From: Streptomyces anulatus
Lineage (GTDB): Bacteria; Actinomycetota; Actinomycetes; Streptomycetales; Streptomycetaceae
Assembly: GCF_000721175.1 (NCBI RefSeq)
Contig: NZ_JOEZ01000007.1
Location: forward strand, 1 to 64,000
Length of the DNA stretch: 64,000 bases
Reading direction: 5' to 3'
Positions 26,404 through 34,926 of the stretch are shown piece by piece. The position numbers were made by a program, and so were the translations under genes. The notes below the pieces were generated by a model, which made no database searches, was not told the origin of the DNA, and saw only the letters and a list, made by a program, of their open reading frames with translations. Numbering within the stretch: position 1 is the stretch's first letter; each line of letters opens with the position of its first letter.

Positions 26404-27045
26404 TCATGCGGATTCGGGCGGTTGCGGGTAGAGGCGCCGCTCGTACTCGGGACCGTAGCGGTGTTCCAGCTCGTCCTGCGGGGTGTCGGTCCGCTCCGTG
26501 GCGTGGGCGATCAGGGCCCGCGAGGGCACGGCGTCCGGCGCCCAGCTGGAGGGGTCCCAGAGCCGGGCGCGCAGGAAGGACTTCCCGCAGTGGAAGTAGA
26601 CCTCCTCCACCTCCACGAGCAGGGCGAGCCGGGGCCTGCTGTTCCGGACCGTCATGAGGTCGAAGAACGGCGCGTCCCGGAGCAGCCTCGCCCGGCCGTT
26701 GATCCGCAGTGTGTCCGGTCTGCCGGGCACGACGAACGCGAGGTCCACCCGTGGGTTGTCGAGTACGTTGCGCCAGCTGTCGACCCGGCGGTTGCCCGGC
26801 CGGTCCGGGATCGCCAGGGTCGTCTCGTCCATGACATGGGCGAACCCCGGCGGATCGCCCCTGGGCGAGACGTCGCACGTGCCGTCGGCCGCCGCCGTCG
26901 CGAGCAGGCAGAAGGGAGAGCGGGCCAGCCACTGGCGGTCCACGTCCCGGAGCGTCGCCGACGCCTTGTCGAACACCCGGCGCGAGGCCGGTCCGACCAC
27001 CTCGTGCAGTTCCTCCGGGGAGGTGATCTCGGAGTAACTCACCGA
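26404..27045 (-). CDS. FMN-dependent PPOX-type flavoprotein (MSMEG_1061-like)
   Basis: This protein has 213 residues from GTG 27045, overlapping the preceding ligase stop by seven bases. A split-barrel flavin-binding domain is evident: CLLATAAADGTCDVSPRGDPPGFAHVMDETTLAIPDRPGNRRVDSWRNVLDNPRVDLAFVVPGRPDTLRINGRARL, the pattern of pyridoxamine 5'-phosphate oxidase-related proteins. EEVYFHCGKSFLRARLW is the C-terminal signature of the MSMEG_1061 subfamily. Such proteins bind FMN, F420 or haem and reduce small substrates. It is the last gene of the 20-gene operon. Its role may be a redox tailoring step; the substrate is unknown. Confidence 0.8.
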   Translation of the reverse strand, partial: SVSYSEITSPEELHEVVGPASRRVFDKASATLRDVDRQWLARSPFCLLATAAADGTCDVSPRGDPPGFAHVMDETTLAIPDRPGNRRVDSWRNVLDNPRVDLAFVVPGRPDTLRINGRARLLRDAPFFDLMTVRNSRPRLALLVEVEEVYFHCGKSFLRARLWDPSSWAPDAVPSRALIAHATERTDTPQDELEHRYGPEYERRLYPQPPESA

Positions 27046-28286
27046 CCCGTCCCGGCCGCCGCGCCCTCCCCGGTGACGACGACCGTCGAGGCGCATACCT
27101 CGTCACAGGTGGCCAGGGCCGCGTCGGCGTCGGTGCCGACCGCTATCACCTGGCCGATCCGGTCCCAGCTGGATCTGAGCGCGGCCACCTCGTCCCCGGC
27201 GGACACCTGGAGAGCCAGCTCCACGACCCCCTCCAGGGCGCGGGCCTCGTCGACGCCCTCGATCCGTGACACCACCCCGGGCTCGGCGGTCAGGAAACGG
27301 GTCGCGGCGGCCCGCGCCAGTGGGGGCCGCCCGGCCGGGGCCGGCAGTCCGGGGCACGGCCAGGCGACCGTGTACGCCTCCATGTCGAAGCCGTACGCCT
27401 CCTCCACCAGGTCTCTGATCCGGTCGCCGCCAGGCCGGTTGTGGGACTCGATCACCCGGGGCCCGTCCGGGGAGAGCCGCAGCTCGGTGTGGGTGGGGCC
27501 GTGCGTCACCCCCACGGCGTCCAGGAACTCCACGGCGGCCGCCTCGAGGGCGCGTTCGGCGTCCGCGTCGATCCGGGCCGGGATCACATGGCCCGCCTCC
27601 ACGAAGTTGGCGTCGGTCAGCTTCTCCGTGACGGCGACGACCACGTGCCGGCCCTCGAAGGTGAACGCCTCGACGCTGAACTCGGGCCCATCGACATAGG
27701 CCTCGGCGATGAAGCGGTCCAGCGGGAAGTACTGGACGAACTGGTGCTCGGAGGAACGCAGTTCGCGGATAAGGTCCCAGGCCGCGCCGACTTCCCCGGG
27801 CCCGCGCACCAACTGGACGCCGAGGCTCGCGATGCCGTCGACAGGTTTCACGATGAACGGGTAGCCGTGCGCGGCGCCGAACGCCTCCAGTGCCGCCCGG
27901 TCGGTCACCTCGGCCGCCGGCACGGTGGGAGCCCCGACGCGGGCGAGGTGCTCGCGCATGCTCAGCTTGTCCCGGAGCCGACGTGCGACCTTGTGGGAGA
28001 CGCCGCCGAGACCCAGCAGGTCGTTGATCCGCCCGGCGACCTCCACGCCCGCCTCACCCGTGGTGGCCACCCGGGTGAAGCCGTAGACCTTGTGGGCGGC
28101 CGCCACGACCGGCTCGACCACGGACCAGTCCGCGAAGTCGACGAGGAAGGCCGCGTCGACCAGCTTCGCGTGCTCGGGGGTGAACTGCCCCGGCTGCTGG
28201 AGGTACACGACACCGAGGCCCTGCTCCACGGCCTTGCGTACGTTTTCGATCCGGCCGCCGATGATCAAGACTCGTTCTGCTGACAT
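27039..28286 (-). CDS. ATP-grasp carboxylate-amine ligase 1
   Basis: This protein has 415 residues from ATG 28286. After a Rossmann-like N-domain (RVLIIGGRIENVRKAVEQGLGVVYLQQPG) comes the ATP-grasp core: KLSMREHLARVGAPTVPA, YPFIVKPVDGIASLGVQLV (ATP-binding Lys in the VKP loop), FIAEAYVDGPEFSVEAFTFEGRHV, and HTELRLSPDGPRVIESHNRPGGDRI with the Mg-binding E and N. The family forms amide bonds through acyl phosphates and builds small peptides such as dapdiamide and rhizocticin. It is one of three homologous but divergent ligases in this operon and is separated by 64 bp from ligase 2. The substrates cannot be read from sequence. Confidence 0.9.
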   Translation of the reverse strand: MSAERVLIIGGRIENVRKAVEQGLGVVYLQQPGQFTPEHAKLVDAAFLVDFADWSVVEPVVAAAHKVYGFTRVATTGEAGVEVAGRINDLLGLGGVSHKVARRLRDKLSMREHLARVGAPTVPAAEVTDRAALEAFGAAHGYPFIVKPVDGIASLGVQLVRGPGEVGAAWDLIRELRSSEHQFVQYFPLDRFIAEAYVDGPEFSVEAFTFEGRHVVVAVTEKLTDANFVEAGHVIPARIDADAERALEAAAVEFLDAVGVTHGPTHTELRLSPDGPRVIESHNRPGGDRIRDLVEEAYGFDMEAYTVAWPCPGLPAPAGRPPLARAAATRFLTAEPGVVSRIEGVDEARALEGVVELALQVSAGDEVAALRSSWDRIGQVIAVGTDADAALATCDEVCASTVVVTGEGAAAGTGR

Positions 28287-28350
28287 AGGTCTTCCTTGTT
28301 CTGTGCGTGCTGGGGTCAGAGGGGGTACGAGGGCCGGGCCCGGGTGCGGG

Positions 28351-29589
28351 TCAGGCCGGGGCGCGGGTGATCTCCACACGGGCGGTCGTCCGCAACCGCT
28401 CGGCCAGGGAGACGAGTTCCGTCGCCCCCGGGCAGGCGAGCACCGCGTAGGCCAGCCGGTCCCCGGAGTTCTCGGCGGGACGCACGGCCGTGCCGGGTGC
28501 CAGCCGGGCCGCATGGTGGACCACGTCCTTCTGGGCGGCCCAGTCCGACAGGTCCAGCGCGGCGAGGACACCGGCCCGATCGGTGCCCAGGAACAGGCTG
28601 CCCGCGGAGCGCGCGGGTTCCCGGCCGGCCGGCGGCAGCCGCGGCGGCTCGCCCAGGGCCATCCGCAGGCAGGCCTCGTACACGTCGAAGTCGTGCGCCA
28701 GGGAGATGATCTCCAGGATGTGGTCGCCCGGGGTGCGCACCGCGACCTCCATGATCACGAGGTCGTCGTCGGCGCGGGCCCTGAACTCCAGATGCGCGAT
28801 CCCGGTACCGAGGCGCAGGGCGGCCACCACACCGCGGCACAGCTCGTCCGCGGCCTTCCGCAGTACCGGGTGACGGGCGCCGTGGCCGGCCTCGTGGAAC
28901 AGCTCCACGAAGAACGGGGTTCCGGTGGTCTCCTTGCGGGTCAGGTTGGTGAACAGCACCTGCCCGTCCCGGACCAGCGCCTCGACGCTGTACTCCGGCC
29001 CCTCGACGTAGCCCTCGACCAGCAGGGGGCCCTCGTCGTCGCGGCGGCGCACGGCGTCCCGCCACTGCTCGGGGGTGTCGACCCGCTCGACCCCCATACT
29101 GCCCTGCATGGACACGGGCTTGACGACCACGGGCAGTCTCTCCAGGGCCCACTCGGCCGCGTCCGACAGCCGTACCGTGTGCCGGTGCGCGGGTTGCGGC
29201 AGGCCCGCGCGGTCAAACTCGCCGCGCTGCATCGCCTTGTTGCGGGAGACCGTGGCGGCGTCGAGGCCCGGCCCCGGCACACCGAGCCGGTGCTGGAGGA
29301 TCGCCGCGGCGAGCACGTGCGGCTCGGCGAACCCCAGCACCGCGTCCGGAGCCAGCCGGTGGGCCAGTGTCATCGCCGGGGGCAGCCACGACTCGTCCCG
29401 GGCCGCGACACCCTCCACCGGCTCGAAGTCGACGACGCACGGGAACCGGGGGGCCAGTTCGGCGTGCCGGGCGACGGTCTCCACCAGGCCCACCCGCAGG
29501 TCCATCCGCTGGGCCGCGCGGAGATAGCCCTCTGCCATGACGCCGCCGCCTACCAGCACCATGGACCGTTGCGTACCACTCAGCGACAT
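28351..29589 (-). CDS. ATP-grasp carboxylate-amine ligase 2
   Basis: This protein has 412 residues from ATG 29589, overlapping the condensation-domain gene by ten bases, with GGAG upstream. N-domain: MVLVGGGVMAEGYLRAAQRMDLRVGLVE. ATP-grasp core: RNKAMQRGEFDRAGLPQPAHR, LPVVVKPVSMQGSMGVERVDT, LLVEGYVEGPEYSVEALVRDGQV, and IAHLEFRARADDDLVIMEVAVRTPGDHI. In the last motif the metal-site Asn is replaced: EVAVRTPGDH instead of E-x-N-x-R-x-G. That replacement may shift metal binding or substrate choice and is worth testing. It probably couples a carboxylate and an amine in building the phosphonopeptide. Confidence 0.88.
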   Translation of the reverse strand: MSLSGTQRSMVLVGGGVMAEGYLRAAQRMDLRVGLVETVARHAELAPRFPCVVDFEPVEGVAARDESWLPPAMTLAHRLAPDAVLGFAEPHVLAAAILQHRLGVPGPGLDAATVSRNKAMQRGEFDRAGLPQPAHRHTVRLSDAAEWALERLPVVVKPVSMQGSMGVERVDTPEQWRDAVRRRDDEGPLLVEGYVEGPEYSVEALVRDGQVLFTNLTRKETTGTPFFVELFHEAGHGARHPVLRKAADELCRGVVAALRLGTGIAHLEFRARADDDLVIMEVAVRTPGDHILEIISLAHDFDVYEACLRMALGEPPRLPPAGREPARSAGSLFLGTDRAGVLAALDLSDWAAQKDVVHHAARLAPGTAVRPAENSGDRLAYAVLACPGATELVSLAERLRTTARVEITRAPA

Positions 29590-31022
29590 CTCGACTCCTG
29601 ATGTGTCGGTTGTGACTCTCTCACCATGTGCCGCAGCTCCTCCGCGGTCACCTCCCGGGTCGCTGCCGCGCACAGCAGCCGCTCCAGCGCGGCCATCCAG
29701 TGCTCGGCCCAGCGGGGGGTGTGCACCCGGGTGTCCACCTGGAGCACCAGCCGGATACCGGACTCGCTCACGTCGGCGCTCAGATAGCGGGTGGACCGCC
29801 AGACCAGATCGCTGGGAACCCAGCGGGTGACACCGGCCGCGGCGGACTGCTCCAGCTCCGCCGCGACGACGTCGCGGCGCAGCAGGGCGCTCGCCCGGGG
29901 CCGGTAGTTGAACGTGGGCGTGATGTCCAGGCGGACTCCCCGCTCCTGTTCGGCGGCACGGTGCAGCGCGGCCAGCCGGTCCGGTGGGTACGAGCCGGAG
30001 CGCAGTGCTCCCAGAGTGGCCGCGGCGGTGGCACCGACCAGCTCGGAAAAGGCCGAGCCCGCCACCGGCACGCAGAACGGCACGGGCTGGGAACAGGGCA
30101 CCACGGCGTTGACGGTCTCGGGGCGCGACCGGTTGGCGGCGAGCAGCCGGAGGTACCCCGTGGGGCTGTCCGCGAGGTGGGCGTCGACCGCGACCATGGC
30201 AGCCGCGAGCACGGTGGCGACGCTCTCCCCCGTGCGCAGCGACACGGCGCCGGCCGCCAGGTCCAGCGCGGGCGAGGTACGGGACAGGAACCGGTACCGG
30301 TCGGCGAGGAGGGAACGGTCCGGGACGTCCTGGGCGGGGAGCGCCGCCGGCATGGCACGGAGGACGTCGGCCGCTCGGCGCAGGGCACGCTCCGTCGTGC
30401 GACGGGCCGGCTCGGCAGCTTCGGCGGCGGCCTGTTCGCGAGGACTGAGGCCCGCGTCCCGGCTCCGGGCGGGCGGCCACTCGGGATGGCGTACGGCGAC
30501 GGCGGAGACGAGGTGGTCGGTGACCGGCAGCAGAGCGAACGCGTCCACGGCGACATGGCTGAACACCAGTGCCAGGAAACGCGGCGAGCCCGTACGGCCG
30601 ATCAGTGCCGCGCGCACCGGCCACTCCTCGCAGACCTCGAACGGCGTCCCGGCCAGCCCGTCCAGCACGGCGGCGGCCACCACCGAGGTCTCCCCGTCGT
30701 CGGCCGCGTCGTGGACGGCGAGGCGCAGGGTGCCCTCGGCGTGGACGCGCTGGGCGGGCCCGGCCGTCGCGTCGGCCGGGCCGCGGTCGACCGTGCTGCG
30801 CAGGCCCTCGAAACGGTTCAGCAGGTCCCGCAGGGCCGCCACGACGTCCTGTTCGCCCACGCCGGGCCGCAGTTCGTAGAGCCTCCTGATGGCGAGCCCG
30901 CGCCCCGATGGCCGGGCGGCGTCCGTCTCGGCCAGGTAGTACCGCTGGCTCCAGGTGAGTGGCGCCCGGTGTGCCTCGCCCGCCGCGAAGCACACCGGGC
31001 GGTAATCGGGGGTGGTCGGCAC
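29580..31022 (-). CDS. Free-standing NRPS condensation-like domain with degenerate active site
   Basis: This protein has 480 residues from GTG 31022, five bases after the stop of ligase 3. It shows condensation-domain landmarks: LTWSQRYYLAE (C1-like), RFEGLRSTVD (C2-like), and SHVAVDAFALLPVTDHL at residues 155-171 for the HHxxxDG core motif. The first His is Ser, the catalytic second His (156) and the Asp (160) are kept, and Gly is Ala. Together with a free adenylation domain and carrier protein in the same operon it forms a dissociated minimal NRPS module. It may form an amide or ester on the carrier-bound amino acid, or release it onto a soluble acceptor such as the phosphonate. Confidence 0.7.
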   Translation of the reverse strand: MPTTPDYRPVCFAAGEAHRAPLTWSQRYYLAETDAARPSGRGLAIRRLYELRPGVGEQDVVAALRDLLNRFEGLRSTVDRGPADATAGPAQRVHAEGTLRLAVHDAADDGETSVVAAAVLDGLAGTPFEVCEEWPVRAALIGRTGSPRFLALVFSHVAVDAFALLPVTDHLVSAVAVRHPEWPPARSRDAGLSPREQAAAEAAEPARRTTERALRRAADVLRAMPAALPAQDVPDRSLLADRYRFLSRTSPALDLAAGAVSLRTGESVATVLAAAMVAVDAHLADSPTGYLRLLAANRSRPETVNAVVPCSQPVPFCVPVAGSAFSELVGATAAATLGALRSGSYPPDRLAALHRAAEQERGVRLDITPTFNYRPRASALLRRDVVAAELEQSAAAGVTRWVPSDLVWRSTRYLSADVSESGIRLVLQVDTRVHTPRWAEHWMAALERLLCAAATREVTAEELRHMVRESQPTHQESRCR

Positions 31023-31027
31023 GACGG

Positions 31028-32308
31028 CTAGCCCCCGACCGCGGACTCGTCCACCGGCGACCAGGTGAAGGTCAGCCTCCCGCCCGCCGCCACGGCGCGG
31101 CCGAGCGCCTCGTCGCGGTCGGCTCCCTCGGCGATGATCCAGGCGGCGCGGTCCCGGTTCGACCCGTTGGCCCGGTAGACCATGCCCGGTTGCACGCCGG
31201 GACGCATGTGCACCTCGTGCACGCCCTCCACGGCCTGCGCGTCGGCGACGCCGTCGATGGCGTCCAGGCGGCCGAGCGGCGCGGACATCAGGAAGTGGAC
31301 GATCGCGGTGCGGTCGCAGACGACGTTCAGGTCGGGGGTGGCGCCCAGCAGGGCGGTCATGTGGAGGCGGCACATGTCGACGCCGCTCGCGATCCGTACC
31401 GCTTCGGGGATCCGGTCACCGGCGATCCGCCCGTTGACCTCGATGATCCGGGCGTCCTTGCCGTCGGCAGTCAGCTTGAGCTCGACGTGGGCGGGGCCCC
31501 AGGTCAGCCCGATCGCCTTGACGGCCTGCTCGGCCTTCTCGACGAGCAGCCGTTCCCGGTCACCCGTGACCGCCGCCGGGAAGATGTGGCCCATCTCCAG
31601 AAACAGCGGGGGCGGGCTGCAGATCTTCTCGGTGAGGCCGAGGACCTTGCCGTGCATGACCTCCGCGGAGTACTCGGCGCCGGGGACGTACTCCTCGACG
31701 ACCACCCGGGGGGTGACCCGCTGGCCGAGGTAGTCGCCGATCCCCATGATCTCCCGGGTGATCACGCCGACCTCCTTGGCCGTCTCGCACCGGCGGACCC
31801 ACAGACTGCCGGTGAGGTCCAGCGGCTTGACCACCACGGGGAACCCGATGGAGGACGCGGCGGACGCGGCCTCCTCCGCCGACGAGCAGACCTCGAAGCC
31901 CGGGTTGAGGCCCGGCGTCGCGGCCATCGCGGCACGCATGGAGGCCTTGGAGCGGCAGGCGGCGACGGCCGCCGGATCGGGGCCGGGCAGCCCCAGCCGT
32001 GCGGCCACCTGGGCGCCCATGTCGCAGTAGTACTCGTACACCGAGGCGACTCCGACGAGTTCGCCGTCCGCGGCGATCTCCCGGCAGGCGTCGGTGACGG
32101 CGGCGACGTCGTGGGTGTCGCAGGCGCGGACCTCCACGCCCAGCTCGGCGTAGTCGCGGATCAGTGAGGGCGCCATGGCTGCGGGCCGGGCCGCCACCAC
32201 GACGGGTGTCACGCCCTGCTCCAGCAGGAAACGGGCGCAGTCCTGGCCCGCGCCGGTCAGGGGGGACTCGACGAAGACCACGTAACGGGGAGTCTTCCGG
32301 TCGGACAT
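31028..32308 (-). CDS. ATP-grasp carboxylate-amine ligase 3
   Basis: This protein has 426 residues from ATG 32308. N-domain: YVVFVESPLTGAGQDCARFLLEQGVTPVVVAAR. ATP-grasp core: RSKASMRAAMAATPGLNPGFEV, FPVVVKPLDLTGSLWVRRCE, VVVEEYVPGAEYSAEVMHGKVLGLTEK, and HVELKLTADGKDARIIEVNGRIAGDRIP, with intact E-V-N-G-R. The C-terminal region VEGVHEVHMRPGVQPGMVY resembles the tail of dipeptide-forming ligases such as BacD or DdaF. It follows the MFS gene by 49 bp and precedes the condensation-domain gene by 5 bp. It is the most canonical of the three ligases. Substrate not known. Confidence 0.9.
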   Translation of the reverse strand: MSDRKTPRYVVFVESPLTGAGQDCARFLLEQGVTPVVVAARPAAMAPSLIRDYAELGVEVRACDTHDVAAVTDACREIAADGELVGVASVYEYYCDMGAQVAARLGLPGPDPAAVAACRSKASMRAAMAATPGLNPGFEVCSSAEEAASAASSIGFPVVVKPLDLTGSLWVRRCETAKEVGVITREIMGIGDYLGQRVTPRVVVEEYVPGAEYSAEVMHGKVLGLTEKICSPPPLFLEMGHIFPAAVTGDRERLLVEKAEQAVKAIGLTWGPAHVELKLTADGKDARIIEVNGRIAGDRIPEAVRIASGVDMCRLHMTALLGATPDLNVVCDRTAIVHFLMSAPLGRLDAIDGVADAQAVEGVHEVHMRPGVQPGMVYRANGSNRDRAAWIIAEGADRDEALGRAVAAGGRLTFTWSPVDESAVGG

Positions 32309-32357
32309 GGGTGCTCCTTGATCAGGTTCTTCGGGGCCGGTCGGATTCGGGGGCTCG

Positions 32358-33614
32358 TCAGGAGGAGGGGGCCGGGTCCGGAACCGCCCGTGGCTCCTCG
32401 GCGGGCAGGTCGCGCATCCGCACCAGGCGGGACAGGAGCAGCCACAGGACGCCGGCGGTCATGCCGACGCCCGCGACGAGCAGCCCGCCGCGCAGGCCGA
32501 TCCACTCGCCGAGGGCGCCGCCGGTGAGCGAGCCCAGCGCGAGGATGCCCCAGACGATGAAGCGGACGCTGGCGTTCATCCGGCCCAGCATGTCCGGCGG
32601 GCACAGGGCCTGCCGGATGCTGACCTGACCGACGTTGTAGACGACGATGCCGAAGCTGACGGTGAACCAGGGCACGGCGAACAGCGCGATCCCCCACCCG
32701 CCGTGGGTGAGCGGAATGAGCAGGGTGGTCGGTACGGTCACCAGGTACGCCAGCCACATGACGCGGACCTGCCCGAACCGGCGGGCGAGGCGGCCGGCCG
32801 CCGCCGCGCCGAGGATGCCGCCGAGTCCGCTGACCGCCATCAGGACGCCGACGACGGTGCCGGAGAGCTTCAGCTCCTCGACCAGCAGGAGCATCATCAG
32901 CGGCAGCATGACCGCGTAGAAGAAGTTGTACGTCGCGGCCGAGCCGGTGATGGCCCGGAACACCGGCTGCCGCAGCACGAAGCGCAGACCGCTGCTGATC
33001 TCGGCCGCCATCCGGGGCCGTTCCCCGCGGGGCGGCCGCTCCTCGACGGTGCGTATCCGGGTCACCAGCAGCGCCGACAGCACGTGGCCGACCGTCTGGG
33101 AGGCCACGGCGAGCGTGGCGCCCAGGAGCTGCACGAGCGAGCCGCCGAGGGTCGGGCCGGCGAGCCGGGCCACCGCGTTGGTGCTCTCCAGCTTGGCGTT
33201 GCCCTCGACGAGGCGGGCGCGGCCCACCACGGCCGGGATGTACGACTGGTAGGCGATCTCGTAGAAGGCGGTGGCGAAGCCGATCGCCAGGGTCGCCGCC
33301 ATCAGCACGGTGAAGTCCACGCGGTCCAGGGCGAACCCGATGACCAGGAACAACAGGAAGAGCGCGCGCAGCGCGTCGCAGGCGATGAGGATCGGCCGTC
33401 GGCGCATCCGGTCGACCAGCGTGCCCGCCGGCAGGCCGATGAGGAGGAAGGCGATCGTCTGCGCGGCCTGGAGCAGCCCCATCTGGAGCGGGGTGGCGGC
33501 CAGCATCGTCGCGGCCAGGAGGGGCAGTGAGACCCGGCTCATGTTGGCGCCGAACGTACTGGCCGTCTGGGCCGCCCAGAAGAATCGGAAGTCCCGCTGC
33601 TTGATCAAGGACAT
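32358..33614 (-). CDS. MFS exporter of the cluster
   Basis: This protein has 418 residues from ATG 33614. About twelve hydrophobic helices start with QRDFRFFWAAQTASTFGANMSRVSLPLLAATMLAATPLQMGLLQAAQTIAFLLIGLPAGTLVDRMRRRPILIACDALRAL, the MFS_3 (EntS/TetV-like) pattern with G-x-L-x-D-R-x-x-R-R between helices 2 and 3. The family exports siderophores and antibiotics by proton antiport. Its position in the middle of the biosynthetic operon, 7 bp after the TldE gene, points to export of, and resistance to, the product. Confidence 0.9.
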   Translation of the reverse strand: MSLIKQRDFRFFWAAQTASTFGANMSRVSLPLLAATMLAATPLQMGLLQAAQTIAFLLIGLPAGTLVDRMRRRPILIACDALRALFLLFLVIGFALDRVDFTVLMAATLAIGFATAFYEIAYQSYIPAVVGRARLVEGNAKLESTNAVARLAGPTLGGSLVQLLGATLAVASQTVGHVLSALLVTRIRTVEERPPRGERPRMAAEISSGLRFVLRQPVFRAITGSAATYNFFYAVMLPLMMLLLVEELKLSGTVVGVLMAVSGLGGILGAAAAGRLARRFGQVRVMWLAYLVTVPTTLLIPLTHGGWGIALFAVPWFTVSFGIVVYNVGQVSIRQALCPPDMLGRMNASVRFIVWGILALGSLTGGALGEWIGLRGGLLVAGVGMTAGVLWLLLSRLVRMRDLPAEEPRAVPDPAPSS

Positions 33615-33621
33615 GGTGCGG

Positions 33622-34926
33622 CTACCGCCCGACCGTGAGCCCGGTCGCCCAGACACCGGGGCTCGCGACGAAGGAGGTGTGACCTCGGTTGAGCCGCTGC
33701 CGTCCGTCGTGACCGTCGATCCGGGTGAGCAGGTCGAACACATTGCCGGCGAGGGTGATGTTGCCGGCGTTGTGCTGGACGCCGTCCGGGGTGACGAGGA
33801 CCGCGTTGGCGCCGATGGAGAAGTCGCCGGTGATGACGTTCGAGGTATGGGCGCCGTTGGCCTGGACCACCTTCAACAGAGTCCTGCCGTCGAGCGGGGC
33901 GTCCCCCAGCGCGGCGGCGGGGCGCAGGGCCAGGAAGCCCGGCTGCACGGTGGGCATCTCGCCGGAGGACCCGCGGCGGCCCGAGCCGGTGCTCACCGTC
34001 CCCGCTTCGGCGGCGGTGCGGCGGGAGCTGAGGAAGCCGCGCAGCACGCCGTCCTTCAGCAGGGTGGTGGGCGCGCACACGGTGCCCTCGTCGTCCCACG
34101 GCACGGGCAGGGGGCTGTCCGCGGCCATCGGATCGTCCACGAGGGACAGGCCCGCGCTTCCGATCCGCTCGCCGGTGCGGCCGGCCAGCGGCGAACGGCC
34201 CTCCAGGACGGAGTCCAGCTGGAAGGCGGGAACGGCGAGCATGAACAGCTTCGCCATCACCCGCCCGTCGAGGAGGACGTCGTCGTGGGTCAGGCGCGGC
34301 ACGGGCTCGGCGGCCAGCACCCGGGCGAGGGCCGTCAGGTCGTCCAGCTCGGTGGCCTCGACGTCCTTGAGGACGGCGTCCACCGACCGCCCGAACATCT
34401 GGTGCGCGATGAACCCGACGCGCCGGCCCTTGGCGGTGATCCGGGCCTGCAACTGGAAGGTGCCCGTCGTGTGCCGCAACGGCTCGCAGCCGGCCCGGTG
34501 CAGGAGCACCCCGGACCGGTCGGCTCTGGCGCGCAGTTCGACGTCCACGTCGGAGGCGCCCGCGGTGAGTCCGGCGAGGCGCTGGGCCACCGCCTCGTCG
34601 AGCCGCGGGTCCGCGAGCGTCCGCGGCTGCTCGGCCTGCCCGGTGCGGCGGGCGGGCACGGGCGTCCCGGGACCCAGGGCCCGGCCGACCGCGAGGGCGG
34701 TGTCGACGAGCGAGGCGTCGGCTCCGCCAGGGACGTGCACGGCGTATCCCTCGCACCCGTCCTGCCAGACGGTCAGGGCGGTGGCCGTGGCGGCGGTGGA
34801 GACCCGGCGTTCCACCGCGCCGCCCCGGCAGACCAGCTCGTCGGTCTCGTGGGCGTTCTCCCAGACCTCGGAGTCGGCGCCCCGGTCGGCGGCGGTCACG
34901 TTCAGGAAGTCGGAGGCCTCGCTCAT
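33622..34926 (-). CDS. TldE/PmbA-like subunit of a TldD/TldE peptidase
   Basis: This protein has 434 residues from ATG 34926, overlapping the TldD stop (ATGA). It shows the PmbA/TldE fold and C-terminal signature: GRTLLKVVQANGAHTSNVITGDFSIGANAVLVTPDGVQHNAGNITLAGNVFDLLTRI, with no HExxxH metal motif, as expected of the structural partner. TldE pairs with TldD to form a chamber that degrades unstructured peptides or removes leader peptides (microcin B17). In a phosphonate cluster it may trim a peptide intermediate or act as an amide-forming or hydrolysing enzyme; the role is inferred. Confidence 0.88.
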   Translation of the reverse strand: MSEASDFLNVTAADRGADSEVWENAHETDELVCRGGAVERRVSTAATATALTVWQDGCEGYAVHVPGGADASLVDTALAVGRALGPGTPVPARRTGQAEQPRTLADPRLDEAVAQRLAGLTAGASDVDVELRARADRSGVLLHRAGCEPLRHTTGTFQLQARITAKGRRVGFIAHQMFGRSVDAVLKDVEATELDDLTALARVLAAEPVPRLTHDDVLLDGRVMAKLFMLAVPAFQLDSVLEGRSPLAGRTGERIGSAGLSLVDDPMAADSPLPVPWDDEGTVCAPTTLLKDGVLRGFLSSRRTAAEAGTVSTGSGRRGSSGEMPTVQPGFLALRPAAALGDAPLDGRTLLKVVQANGAHTSNVITGDFSIGANAVLVTPDGVQHNAGNITLAGNVFDLLTRIDGHDGRQRLNRGHTSFVASPGVWATGLTVGR

